This document shows, piece by piece, positions 53,439 through 63,300 of a stretch of 64,000 nucleotides of DNA; the first letter of the stretch is position 1, and every line of letters starts with the position of its first letter. The DNA is taken from positions 62,001 to 126,000 of the forward strand of contig JAFGSB010000070.1 of NCBI GenBank assembly GCA_016934825.1, in the 5' to 3' direction. Below the pieces are notes generated by a model. That model was given only the letters and a program-made list of their open reading frames with translations. It did not search any database and was not told where the DNA came from. Both the position numbers and the translations under genes were made by a program. This stretch comes from Candidatus Zhuqueibacterota bacterium. Lineage in GTDB: Bacteria > Zhuqueibacterota > Zhuqueibacteria > Residuimicrobiales > Krinioviventaceae.

Positions 53439-55247
53439 TTATTTTATCAATGTCATCTGAATCGTTTTCACTTCACCGCCGCATTTTACGGAGCACAAAT
53501 AAAGACCGCTGGACACCTCATACCCGTCCTCATTTTTTCCGTTCCATTTAATTTGATAAGAGCCTGCGGATTGCCGGCCGTTATACAAAGTGGTGATATA
53601 TTCTCCTTTGATATTAAGGATTTGTATTTCCACACGATCGTTATGAGAAATCGAATACTTGATCGTTGTGCCTGCGTTAAAAGGATTGGGATAGTTCGTA
53701 AAAAGAGCAAACTCTGCCGGAAGATTAACCATAACTTCTACCGTGTCCAGTAATGAGACGGAACCATCGGTATCGATCTGCACAAGCCGGTAATAATATT
53801 TTTGCGGTTTTAAATCCGCATCTATGTATTCATATTTTTTTCTGGATGCATTTGTGCCGTTACCCTGAATAAATTTTATTGTCTCAAAATCAATACTATT
53901 CGTGGACCGTTGCACCTGAAAGCCGAAATTGTTCGATTCGCTGGCCGTCTCCCATTTTAAGTGCACGTCGCTGCCTTTTGTTTTAGCTGTAAAATTCATC
54001 AATTCCACAGGAGTTGACGTCACATCCCCTTCGAAAACCCGAACATAGCTGTCGTTGGAACCGCCGATTGCTTCATCGGCCCTGTTGCCGTTCAGATCAC
54101 TTATAGCAGTAACAGTATTCACCTGACCGCCAAACTTTATCTGCCAGATGGTTTTCCCGGTTCCTTTTGAGGCGCCGCTTATGCAGGTCATAAAATCATC
54201 CCCGGTACCGACAATACAATCCATTTTGTTATCACCATCCAGATCGGATATAGGTGCAACCGCCCATACATCACCGCCATACAATTTTTCCCATAATTTA
54301 CTGCCGGTTCCACCGGACAAGAAATAGACTTTGTTATCCGAAGAGCCGAAAACACAATCATTTTTACCATCCCCGGTTATATCATCCAGAGTCGTAATGC
54401 AGTTAATATTGGAACCGGCCGTAAACGACCAGATCAACGAGCCGTTACTCCCGGAAATACATAACACTTTATCATTCCTACCGCCGGCGAGACAGTCATT
54501 GACGCCATCATTATTCACATCTCCAATTTTGGCAACAACACGGACATCTCCGGCAGGGTATGCCCATAACTGCCTGCTGCCCGTTACCGTTCTTTTGCCG
54601 GAAATACAGTACACATAATCATCAAAAGAAACGGCAAAGCAATCGTCAATGTCGTCGCCATTTACATCGCCAGCGTTAGCGACATCGGGTATACCGTTAT
54701 TAGCGGAAAAACTCCATAATAATTGACCGTCTCCGCTGCTCCCGCCCGAGATACAGTATACATAATTATCATAAGAAGCGGCAATACATTCTCTTATACC
54801 ATCACCATCAATATCATTAATACTCGTGATAGAATTAATTTCTCCATTTGTGGTATATGACCACAATTCTGCGCCAATTTTATCGGGATCACCCGATATA
54901 CAATAAATCGTATCATCCGCAGAACCGGCCAGGCAATCATCGATCCCATCGCCGTTAACATCATCAATTGCCTCTACGTCTCGTACATACCAGCCCAGAG
55001 TTGTTGACCAAAGTATAACGCCAGTCGTCGAACTACCACCCTCGACACAATATACTCTGGAATCGGACGCTCCAACCAGAACATCCGGTATACCGTTGTT
55101 ATTCACATCTCTAATAGGCGCGACGGAATTAACATACCAGTCGGCCGAAAATGACCATAATTCCTCTGTCAGATCATCTGAAAATGTCGTACCGGCGATA
55201 AACAGAACACTCACAATAACTAAACAAAAATAATTCAATCCTTTCAT
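53439..55247 (-). CDS. Secreted FG-GAP-like propeller protein with FN3 and T9SS sorting domain
   Basis: About 602 residues from the in-frame ATG near 55247, with AGGAG seven bases upstream and a signal peptide (LNYFCLVIVSVLFIAGTTFS). A start at 55307 would overlap the preceding gene. Eight repeats of about 47 residues each carry a calcium-loop pattern such as DVNGDGIDDC and a strand such as DDTIYCISGG, so most repeats have two cysteines at fixed places. An FN3-like domain (about 420-510, VHLKWETASESNNFGFQV) and a type A sorting domain (about 515-602, TNYPNPFNAGTTIKY) follow. It should be carried to the surface by type IX secretion. Its place in the exopolysaccharide operon suggests a matrix protein. 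Confidence 0.85.
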   Translation of the reverse strand: MKGLNYFCLVIVSVLFIAGTTFSDDLTEELWSFSADWYVNSVAPIRDVNNNGIPDVLVGASDSRVYCVEGGSSTTGVILWSTTLGWYVRDVEAIDDVNGDGIDDCLAGSADDTIYCISGDPDKIGAELWSYTTNGEINSITSINDIDGDGIRECIAASYDNYVYCISGGSSGDGQLLWSFSANNGIPDVANAGDVNGDDIDDCFAVSFDDYVYCISGKRTVTGSRQLWAYPAGDVRVVAKIGDVNNDGVNDCLAGGRNDKVLCISGSNGSLIWSFTAGSNINCITTLDDITGDGKNDCVFGSSDNKVYFLSGGTGSKLWEKLYGGDVWAVAPISDLDGDNKMDCIVGTGDDFMTCISGASKGTGKTIWQIKFGGQVNTVTAISDLNGNRADEAIGGSNDSYVRVFEGDVTSTPVELMNFTAKTKGSDVHLKWETASESNNFGFQVQRSTNSIDFETIKFIQGNGTNASRKKYEYIDADLKPQKYYYRLVQIDTDGSVSLLDTVEVMVNLPAEFALFTNYPNPFNAGTTIKYSISHNDRVEIQILNIKGEYITTLYNGRQSAGSYQIKWNGKNEDGYEVSSGLYLCSVKCGGEVKTIQMTLIK

Positions 55248-55290
55248 TTCATCACTCCTTTTCCACTTCGCTTGATTTAACTTTCCCTTT

Positions 55291-56145
55291 TCAAAATCCG
55301 AGTCCATGCCAGAATGTTAATCCGATACGTCTGTCAGTATAATTTTTATCGTATGGATTTTCATATCTTCCGTTTTTATCTATAAATGATCCGTTTAAAA
55401 ATTCAATATACAGGCTCAAGTCCAGTTCATACCAGGGTTTCGTTCGAAAGCCAATACCATATTCGATTTTATTGTTCCAGAAATCCTTGTTTTTGTCGAT
55501 GCCGAAATATGAAACCGCATAAACATCCAGGACGGTTTTGTACACTCGCGTCAGTCTTACTCCTGCCCTGATATTTGTAAATGAAATAATATTATTATCG
55601 TTCTTTTTTAAATATAGGGCGTCCGCGTATGTCTCGTTCCAGAAACTTAACGGGAAAGACTTTTTCCAGCGGTGTTTATTCTCCATGTCCATCCCCTGCC
55701 AAAAGATCAGGCCGTACCGGGTATCCTCAAAATATGATCCGTAAGGATTTGGATTTTCACTACTCGCCTCTCCTAAATATCTGCCCTGAATGTATTCATA
55801 AAAAAACGCGAAATATATTTTTTTAAAAAAACGCAGTCGGGCGCCAAGCATAAATTCCCCACGATTGTTCCAGTAATCCCGGTTGGCGTCGCTTCCATAA
55901 CGCTGCTTCATATATACATCCAGTGTACTGATATTGGGTATGGACAACTTGACACCTTCCAGTGCATGAGCGGAAGTGATTATATTGTTATCCACCCTAT
56001 GAAAATTTATGGTTTCCGAGTAAAATTCGGCAAAAAACTTTGAATTAATACCGATCCCCGCATTTACGCGGGGAACTAATAAAATCAGAATGAAAAAAAT
56101 TAAACCTGTTAGTGTATTTGATTTGTTATATAATTTTTTTATCAT
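55291..56145 (-). CDS. Outer-membrane beta-barrel protein, NfrA C-terminal-like
   Basis: 284 residues. Leader about 10-29 (LTGLIFFILILLVPRVNA). The mature part is alternating beta-strands rich in aromatics with two related halves: YGSDANRDYWNNRGEFMLG matches YFGIDKNKDFWNNKIEYGIG, and RYGLIFWQG matches RIGLTFWHG. This strand-turn pattern recalls the C-terminal barrel of NfrA, the outer-membrane partner of the NfrB glycosyltransferase. It starts three bases after the stop of the GT2 synthase gene. I infer an export channel for the polymer made by that synthase. The chain is small for a 16-strand porin. Confidence 0.68.
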   Translation of the reverse strand: MIKKLYNKSNTLTGLIFFILILLVPRVNAGIGINSKFFAEFYSETINFHRVDNNIITSAHALEGVKLSIPNISTLDVYMKQRYGSDANRDYWNNRGEFMLGARLRFFKKIYFAFFYEYIQGRYLGEASSENPNPYGSYFEDTRYGLIFWQGMDMENKHRWKKSFPLSFWNETYADALYLKKNDNNIISFTNIRAGVRLTRVYKTVLDVYAVSYFGIDKNKDFWNNKIEYGIGFRTKPWYELDLSLYIEFLNGSFIDKNGRYENPYDKNYTDRRIGLTFWHGLGF

Positions 56146-56148
56146 ACA

Positions 56149-57441
56149 TTATTTCCCAAATCTTGATATTTCCTGTTCACTTGTTTCCAACACATGAAAC
56201 CGTTCTGTTTTATCCCATACCCCGACTTTGTACCTGCGCATATCCATACTTAACGCTTTAAATACGACATACAACCATAATTGACAATATGTAAAATACA
56301 TAAAAACAGTAAAAATAATATTCGTTAACGAATCTTCCCGCTCGTAAGACAAAACAACTACAATTTCAAGCACAAACAACAAAAACGCCGACACCCACAC
56401 TCCAAAATACGGACCGGCAATATTCAAAGCCACTATCCCGAGACTGCTCATGATGAATAAAACATGCGACAGGACGATAGCAATTAAAAACAAATAATAG
56501 AGCGCAAACAGGTAAATAAATTCCATAAATAAAAATTTGCTTTTGAATTTTAAGGTTTCGGGGGCAAACTTTTTAAGTACATAGTTGTTACCCCGCACCC
56601 AGCGCGTACGCTGACGAATCCATGTGGACAATTTTTCCGGTTCCTGTTCCCAGGTAACGCTCAAAGGAACAAATTTTATTTTATAACCCAGTTGGTAAAT
56701 CCGAACGCTTATTTCGGAATCTTCCGTTATGGCTTTCTCATCCCAGCCCCCGCATTCCTCCAGCACCGATTTTTTGATGATATAATTCGTTCCCGGTAAA
56801 ATAGTCACTTTTGATGCCTGAAAACGACCGGCCTGAAGGATCCACTGAAATGCCATGGTTTCAATATTGATGAAACGGGTCAACCAGTTTTTGGATCGAT
56901 TTATGGTCCTGAATTTGCCGATCACGGCCGCAAGAGAATCGTCCCTTTGTAAATGCGAAACCAGGATTTGTATCGAATCCGGCTGCGGATTATTGTCCGC
57001 ATCATAAATGGCAACGATATCATGCGAACATTCTCTTAACCCGGCATTCAATGCATAAGCTTTACCATGCCCGGATTTTCCCGGCAGGTTCAGCAATTTA
57101 ATTCTCGGATCCTTGTCAGATCTTTGCTGAACAATTTGGGCGGTCTGGTCTGATGACGCATCGTTCACAACCACGATTTCAATTAAATGACTCGGATAAT
57201 CTAATTTTGATAATCTATCCAATGTTCTCTCAATAACCAAACCTTCATTATGAGCCGGTATCATGACCGATACCGGGACAAATTTCATTTCTGATGCTTC
57301 AATTTCTCTCTGTTCTGCTGTAATTTTGGTGCGATACCTGTAACCGGCGACCATTAAAAAAAACTGGTAAACGATCATAAGCCATGTTATTGAGACGCTG
57401 AGGAGAAATAGTATGTCGAGAATCGTATGTGAAAACGGCAA
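56149..57441 (-). CDS. Processive GT2 exopolysaccharide synthase (PgaC/BcsA-like)
   Basis: 430 residues starting at TTG 57439-57441, supported by AGGAGG seven bases upstream. One N-terminal transmembrane helix (about 10-30), a GT-A domain with VMIPAHNEGLVIERTL, IVVVNDASSDQT, the DxD-like IYDADNN, the acceptor-site TEDSE and the processivity motif QRTRWVRG, then three or four C-terminal transmembrane segments (about 290-400). This is the plan of hyaluronan, chitin and poly-GlcNAc synthases. It would polymerise a UDP-sugar and push the chain through the inner membrane. It is cotranscribed with a deacetylase/hydrolase gene and wecB, which favours an N-acetylhexosamine polymer. Confidence 0.88.
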   Translation of the reverse strand: MPFSHTILDILFLLSVSITWLMIVYQFFLMVAGYRYRTKITAEQREIEASEMKFVPVSVMIPAHNEGLVIERTLDRLSKLDYPSHLIEIVVVNDASSDQTAQIVQQRSDKDPRIKLLNLPGKSGHGKAYALNAGLRECSHDIVAIYDADNNPQPDSIQILVSHLQRDDSLAAVIGKFRTINRSKNWLTRFINIETMAFQWILQAGRFQASKVTILPGTNYIIKKSVLEECGGWDEKAITEDSEISVRIYQLGYKIKFVPLSVTWEQEPEKLSTWIRQRTRWVRGNNYVLKKFAPETLKFKSKFLFMEFIYLFALYYLFLIAIVLSHVLFIMSSLGIVALNIAGPYFGVWVSAFLLFVLEIVVVLSYEREDSLTNIIFTVFMYFTYCQLWLYVVFKALSMDMRRYKVGVWDKTERFHVLETSEQEISRFGK

Positions 57442-57462
57442 AAGTTAACCTCCTAAAACGTT

Positions 57463-60400
57463 TTAAATGGATAAATGTTTTCTTCTGATTGAGCTTCTTA
57501 AATATAATCCGGAAAGTAAAAGTCCTGCTGAAATGCCAAGGAAAACAATTAATCCGGAAATAGCAGTACTGGCATACTTGAGAGTTTGCGTACCACTGGA
57601 TAATGTATAAATAGTCGTTATATGTTGACCCGCGGGAAGCCGGACAGCATACCCAAGTTCCCCCCGGGTAACCTGAGTGTCATAGTTTTTGTCATCCAGA
57701 ATAATTTCCGTTGGTTCTTCAGATAATATGATAACATTGGGAACCAGCGATTGATACTTTATTTCAATACCTCTGGATATAATTTTTGTTGATAAAAGTT
57801 CTCCGGAAATATCGACAAGCCGGGTATTGGACTTAAATCGTTTAATAAACCGACTTGTCCTGGATACGGGTTGAATGAGATGTTTGCCAGGCGGCAGTAT
57901 TACCCGTCCCTGATAATATGCAGGCCACAATTCACCATTGACGATCACATCCTTATGAGCTTTATAATCGAGCAAAGTATTGACCGTATAGGGTGTATTA
58001 ATTTCCCACCCTTCATCAGTTATATTCTCTTTAGCCTCTATTGCCATGATATAAGGAATAATCGGGAAATCAACTTCATATAAACTGGCTTCCGAATACA
58101 TAGCCACGCGCGTATTTCCATTTCCGGCCGCTTTTGCCAGACTGTATAATTCCAGTCCCGTTGGCTGTGCGGTTGGCGCCTGGGTTATTTTCATGTCCCT
58201 GATTGGAACCACATTTATATCAAGAATAAAGGGATATTTTTCCTTTACGGATGAATATGCGTCGATCAGTTTAGTATAACGATCCGGCCCCAATGCCCAT
58301 AATGGTAACGGGTCCTCAATTTGGATAGTGAAAGGGTATTCATCCGCCAATTCTAGAATACGAAATGTATTGACACCGGTCCCCTTTCCCACCTCAGGTG
58401 AAAAGATATTATCAACAGAAGTAACTATTATTTCCCAATCCAAATCATTTTGTTCTTTAAGTTGATAGAGAAAATTAAGGAATTCATCATGCAATTTAAC
58501 AATGTGTTCTTCACGAAAATCAAAAAATTTATTGACAGCCGTTGGATTTCTTTTCCAATAATAAGGTGTATTCGGATTAAATAAAGACAATGGGTCAAAA
58601 CCATATTCAGTTCTAAATAAATTACGCATATACTCATTCAAAGGCGTAAAATTTTCAGGTTGCTCATAACCCTTGGGGGATTCATAATATAATTCGGCGA
58701 AATTGATCCCATCCCAATCATAACTTGTCAATATTTTGCGTAGTTCATCAAATACTGCCTGTTTACATTCCGGGATATCCAGAGCCATATTACTGCGCCA
58801 ATCCACCCGGGCGTCCCTGCCGGTGGCGGTTTTTTCACGCCATTCCGGATGTTCCAGCCAGAATTTTTCACTGACATGCGGCAGTTCCGTCCAGGCATAC
58901 ACCAGCATTGCATTCTGATGCGCTAACCTGATTAACCTTTCATAATCATAGGTATAGGCCTCGTAAAAATGCCAGGCGGATACATAGATTCGTCTTACGC
59001 CGTTATTTCGCCATATTTTAACCAGGTCTTCAATACTGATGTCTTCCCTGTCCCCCGGTTCAAAATATATCTCCACCGTGTTACGGCGAACCGTTGGTAC
59101 AAGGTTAAATTGCCGATTCAATAAATCAATAAAATAAGGAAATCGTCCGAATCCATATTCCGTATTAGGGTCAAATAAAGTAGCAAAGTAGAGATATTTA
59201 CCGGTGCCGTATTCACCACCGATCACGACCGGCAACTCGGATTTTTTATCATTGTAATAGGATACATATTCAATATCCAGATCAAAGGCCCGCACGGTAT
59301 CAGGTTTTTTCCAGTTTATATTCACCTGGGGGAAATATTCATCAATGACCTGGTCGGTAATCGCCACCTCCTCGCCGGGAATAATACCAATATTTTGACT
59401 TAATTCTGAATTTTTCTCCAAAATCAGATTCAATCCGTTTTGCAGGGCGTAAATCAGAAACAAATTCTGTTGAGAATTGAGGTTCCGTGCAGCAGTTTGC
59501 GGGACAATTAATAAATTGACACCTTCGGGAACCTCGATCAGATTTTTTATATCAATAGATTTGACGTCAATGCCGACACTCTCTATCGCATGAATAAAAT
59601 TATACTGATCCCGTCCGGCACGCTCTGTTACTGTGCTATCCACAAGTACGGCTGCCCTGATCGGCGTCGCGTCGGCATCCATGAGTGATTTTTCATCCGG
59701 ATTAAAAATTGTACTGGTCAATTTGGGTACGGAAGGAATGATCGAATTAAAGGTTTGTGCAAAAAAGCCCTGAGGTAAATTGTCAACTTTTTCTGCGACA
59801 TATACCCACCCGGCAGGCGTTACAATCTGTTTTTGTATACTGCCATTGATCGTGGAATCAGAATAGGTTTCATCCCGGATATGTCCTTTTTCATCATAAT
59901 AAAACTCGTGTAAATATTCATCGTTTAAATCCAGATTTATCTCATTTTCCCCACTCACCACACGAAAGCCGGGGGCGGTTACAAAATTGTCGGTATATCG
60001 CGGCGACGTAAACTGATAGCCAAGTTTTTTCAAACCCGGGATGATATCCTTTAATGCGGAGTGGTCGACAAAGGTATGAAAGAAAAAACTGGCGACGCCG
60101 TCCCGTATCGCTAAATTATTTTTTGCCGCCTGTAACATGGGGCCCGCATCGGGCCGGCTTAACGGAATGTAACCCAGATTTTCCGGGATGATTTGTCCGC
60201 CTGATGTATGATTATAGATCATATAGGGCAGCAGTTGATCCGTTCCATGCAGATCAATGGTTTGCCGCCGTTCATAAGCTGTGCTGAAAAATGAGTTCAT
60301 GATCGGATAGTCCAACTGGGAAGCGGCATAATGGGGCGTTTCCCAGCTTAACGGATATATCCCATTTTTTTTCAATTCATCGAATCCTGTGAACAGCTTT

Positions 60401-62460
60401 TGCCTGACATATTCCTTTGAATCGGCAAAAAGCGGTTTGCTCGTCATACTGTCCCAAAATTCGTAATCAGCCGTCGTTTCACCCCTGTATTGATGGGTAG
60501 TGCCGTGCATGATGATCGTGCCGCCGGAGTTCTGGATTTTTTTGATCTCTTTAACAAAATCAGGCCGGTCAGTCAATGTAGCCGCCGTATTGGATTCGGG
60601 ATCCAGATAAAATGGAACCAGTGCTACGGAAAATGGTACATTTTGTGATTTTAAATAACCCACCACTCTTTTCAGTGATTCGATATTTGTGAATGGATTG
60701 ATATCTTCTACCCGGATTAAAGCCAGTTTTTTGGCCATGTGGTCTTCACGGACAATGTCATGCAGCAGATCACTGATAACAATATGACGTCCGCCCTCGG
60801 TCACAAAAGAAGTGGGCAAATCAGCGAAATACCACAAATTGCCACTACGAACTGTATACGGTAACTGGCTTGTACCATTTGTCATCGATGCCAATTCAAC
60901 ACATTTTGTTGAATCCGTTATATTAATCTTATGATACGAGGGATCGATGCGGGGCAGGGAATAACCTTTAAATGAAACCTGTGTATATAAAGAATCCTGC
61001 AACGGTTTTTCATATTCGAAACCAAAACGGTCTTCGCCGGCAATATCCAGCAACTGTTCGATTCCGTAATTTACCCAGCATAACGTGCCATCGAATTTGT
61101 TAATTGCTTTCAAAATATCCGGTGGAATGGTAAATTTTGGATCAACACCAATATAAAATAAAGCATTTATGCTGTCCAGTTCAAAAGGACTCATTTGATA
61201 ATTATCATCAAATAATACAATTCTGACTTTGGTTTTAAAATGACTCAAAAGACTTGCTATTTGTTTCGCGTCATTTTCACCGCGCGGATCACTATAAACA
61301 ATAATATTTTTTGTGGGTACATAGGTTAATGAACTTTGAATGGTTTCCCATGCGTTCTGTGAATCCAGCAGGTGCGTATCATATATGTCGATATGTTCAA
61401 TACCCGCCTCTTTAACTATACGGATACTTTGAGCCAATAAATCAGCATCAACCTTCGATTCCCCAAAAGAAGTGATTTCCAAATGGCCGATGACCGTTGC
61501 TCGTTCATTTACCTGCCGCAAAACCTCGTGCACCGCATCTGTAAGCCATTCAGGCTTAAAAACTCTTCTGTTTTGAAAATAGTCTGCCCATTGCTGCCAC
61601 ATCAATTCGATGTTGATCCAATCCGGTTTTGTTTTGTTGTTTAATACACCTTCTAAATCGAATCCCGTTTTTGATATTTGCTCCCTGGCAGAAAAGATCC
61701 GTCCGTTATCGTGAACACTTGCCACAGTCGTAATACAGACCTTTTTGTCAATACTTTGTACCAGTTCTACTGTTTCATTTAAGGTGCGGGTTAATCCTTC
61801 CGATGTGGACAATTCGTTTTCACGGTGTTTTGAGCAATATCCGCAAAAGCATTGATGCCCGCTCCAATTTATTATAGGTTCTGCAATATCAACTCCGTCC
61901 AAATCTTTATAATTGTTCAATATATCTTTGATAAATCCAAGCCACCATTCCCGTACCTGTGGATTTGCCGGGCATAAAAAATAACTGTCCTCCGTCGGAT
62001 GATAATCGCTTCCGTCAGCTGATTTGACGCGCCATTCGGGATGCTGGTCCCAGGCCGATTTGTGTAGAAAAGCAGGTATCCACGCTATTACCCGGATTTC
62101 ATTTTGTTTGGCCGTTTTGAGAATATGCTTGAGCAGGTCAAATCGGCCATAGTCGGCCATAACATTCAAAGAATAGGATGTTTTGTATTTTGCGCCGTAT
62201 ATTGGATCATATGCCTTATAAAAAACGGTGTTAACGTTGGAACTTTTCCATTTTAATACCAGTTCCTCTGCCATTTTATCAATTTTTAAAGGTGAGTCAT
62301 AGTAATATGAAGGATCAAAACGGACGGCGTTAATCTGATTGGGTACGGGATCGAGATTTAGATAACTTTCGGCCGCCAGAGCAGAATGAACCCCACTTAT
62401 TTCCACAATAATAATAAACGATAATATCATAAGGGGTGATTTTAGATTGATATTAAACAT
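57463..62460 (-). CDS. Giant exopolysaccharide-modifying protein: two glycosidase-like TIM barrels around a DUF2334 deacetylase
   Basis: 1665 residues. Signal peptide (about 10-29), then a first GHL10/PgaB-like TIM barrel (about 35-390: VNTVFYKAYD, IRVIAWIPAFLH, DGVDIAEPIINW) and a Rossmann-like segment (about 395-500). A DUF2334-type polysaccharide deacetylase follows (about 580-850: ALIRVEDINPF, IIMHGTTHQY, LSWETPHYAAS), then a second Rossmann domain (about 980-1140) and a second barrel (about 1150-1500: VRRIYVSAWHFYEAY, LVYAWTELPH, WDGINFAELYYES). A beta domain and one C-terminal transmembrane helix with RRKH complete it. PelA and PgaB combine hydrolase and deacetylase in the same way. It should deacetylate and trim the polymer in the periplasm. 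Confidence 0.82.
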   Translation of the reverse strand: MFNINLKSPLMILSFIIIVEISGVHSALAAESYLNLDPVPNQINAVRFDPSYYYDSPLKIDKMAEELVLKWKSSNVNTVFYKAYDPIYGAKYKTSYSLNVMADYGRFDLLKHILKTAKQNEIRVIAWIPAFLHKSAWDQHPEWRVKSADGSDYHPTEDSYFLCPANPQVREWWLGFIKDILNNYKDLDGVDIAEPIINWSGHQCFCGYCSKHRENELSTSEGLTRTLNETVELVQSIDKKVCITTVASVHDNGRIFSAREQISKTGFDLEGVLNNKTKPDWINIELMWQQWADYFQNRRVFKPEWLTDAVHEVLRQVNERATVIGHLEITSFGESKVDADLLAQSIRIVKEAGIEHIDIYDTHLLDSQNAWETIQSSLTYVPTKNIIVYSDPRGENDAKQIASLLSHFKTKVRIVLFDDNYQMSPFELDSINALFYIGVDPKFTIPPDILKAINKFDGTLCWVNYGIEQLLDIAGEDRFGFEYEKPLQDSLYTQVSFKGYSLPRIDPSYHKINITDSTKCVELASMTNGTSQLPYTVRSGNLWYFADLPTSFVTEGGRHIVISDLLHDIVREDHMAKKLALIRVEDINPFTNIESLKRVVGYLKSQNVPFSVALVPFYLDPESNTAATLTDRPDFVKEIKKIQNSGGTIIMHGTTHQYRGETTADYEFWDSMTSKPLFADSKEYVRQKLFTGFDELKKNGIYPLSWETPHYAASQLDYPIMNSFFSTAYERRQTIDLHGTDQLLPYMIYNHTSGGQIIPENLGYIPLSRPDAGPMLQAAKNNLAIRDGVASFFFHTFVDHSALKDIIPGLKKLGYQFTSPRYTDNFVTAPGFRVVSGENEINLDLNDEYLHEFYYDEKGHIRDETYSDSTINGSIQKQIVTPAGWVYVAEKVDNLPQGFFAQTFNSIIPSVPKLTSTIFNPDEKSLMDADATPIRAAVLVDSTVTERAGRDQYNFIHAIESVGIDVKSIDIKNLIEVPEGVNLLIVPQTAARNLNSQQNLFLIYALQNGLNLILEKNSELSQNIGIIPGEEVAITDQVIDEYFPQVNINWKKPDTVRAFDLDIEYVSYYNDKKSELPVVIGGEYGTGKYLYFATLFDPNTEYGFGRFPYFIDLLNRQFNLVPTVRRNTVEIYFEPGDREDISIEDLVKIWRNNGVRRIYVSAWHFYEAYTYDYERLIRLAHQNAMLVYAWTELPHVSEKFWLEHPEWREKTATGRDARVDWRSNMALDIPECKQAVFDELRKILTSYDWDGINFAELYYESPKGYEQPENFTPLNEYMRNLFRTEYGFDPLSLFNPNTPYYWKRNPTAVNKFFDFREEHIVKLHDEFLNFLYQLKEQNDLDWEIIVTSVDNIFSPEVGKGTGVNTFRILELADEYPFTIQIEDPLPLWALGPDRYTKLIDAYSSVKEKYPFILDINVVPIRDMKITQAPTAQPTGLELYSLAKAAGNGNTRVAMYSEASLYEVDFPIIPYIMAIEAKENITDEGWEINTPYTVNTLLDYKAHKDVIVNGELWPAYYQGRVILPPGKHLIQPVSRTSRFIKRFKSNTRLVDISGELLSTKIISRGIEIKYQSLVPNVIILSEEPTEIILDDKNYDTQVTRGELGYAVRLPAGQHITTIYTLSSGTQTLKYASTAISGLIVFLGISAGLLLSGLYLRSSIRRKHLSI

Positions 62461-63300
62461 AATTTAACCTATATAAATATTGAATACTCATAATTTTAAT
62501 TATATCGCAATATACCTGGGTCCGGTTTAAACACGAGACATTGCCAAAATTTTTTTCATTATGGAGATTTTTTATGTGGTTTCTTGATTTGTATTAAGAA
62601 TGAAGTTTTCATAAATAATTCACTTAATAACTTGTGAGCCGGAACAGGTTGAGGTGTCAGATAACCTGAGACCGGAGATGATAATATTACAATAAAATTA
62701 ATATTTTTCTTTTTTCCCTTTAAACATGTTGATTACATTTTATCCAAACATATAAAACGTGCACATATTGAGAAAAAATTATGAATAGTGCATAATTCGT
62801 TATTAATTAAATTTTTCCTTATCTAATTGATTATATATTGCAAAAGCAATACCAGAAATTACGTGACCTGCAATAAACATGGGAATATAATCTATTGTAA
62901 ATATGTAATTTACAAACATCACAAACATAGTTTTACGTAATTTATTAGATATTTATAAATTCCTGTTTTTTGAATAACAATATTGACAAGCAATTACAAT
63001 TTTGTAATTAACGCTTATAAAAATTTTAATTTATAAATTACAATAAATTTTCGAGATTACCTAACTTAAATTCAATTGTGACTTATCCGTTTTTAATCAT
63101 TAGGCCGAACCTGTACAATTATTGAACATTATTCCGGCTCCAATTTGTATGTCAGATTATTTATTTGATTTTTTACTATTTTTCTTAGATATTATTTTCC
63201 TTTTCAAATAAGGATTTCCGCCGATGATAAAAATAAATTTGTAACTTTGAGATAAATTTATATCTTTCACATTATTGATTTAAAAATTTTCCAGAATATC
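62461..63300. other. Long AT-rich divergent intergenic region
   Basis: 840 bp with very low GC and no gene I can support. It must hold the promoters for the minus-strand exopolysaccharide operon and for the plus-strand phosphoesterase. No riboswitch, tRNA or strong hairpin was recognised. Confidence 0.5.
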
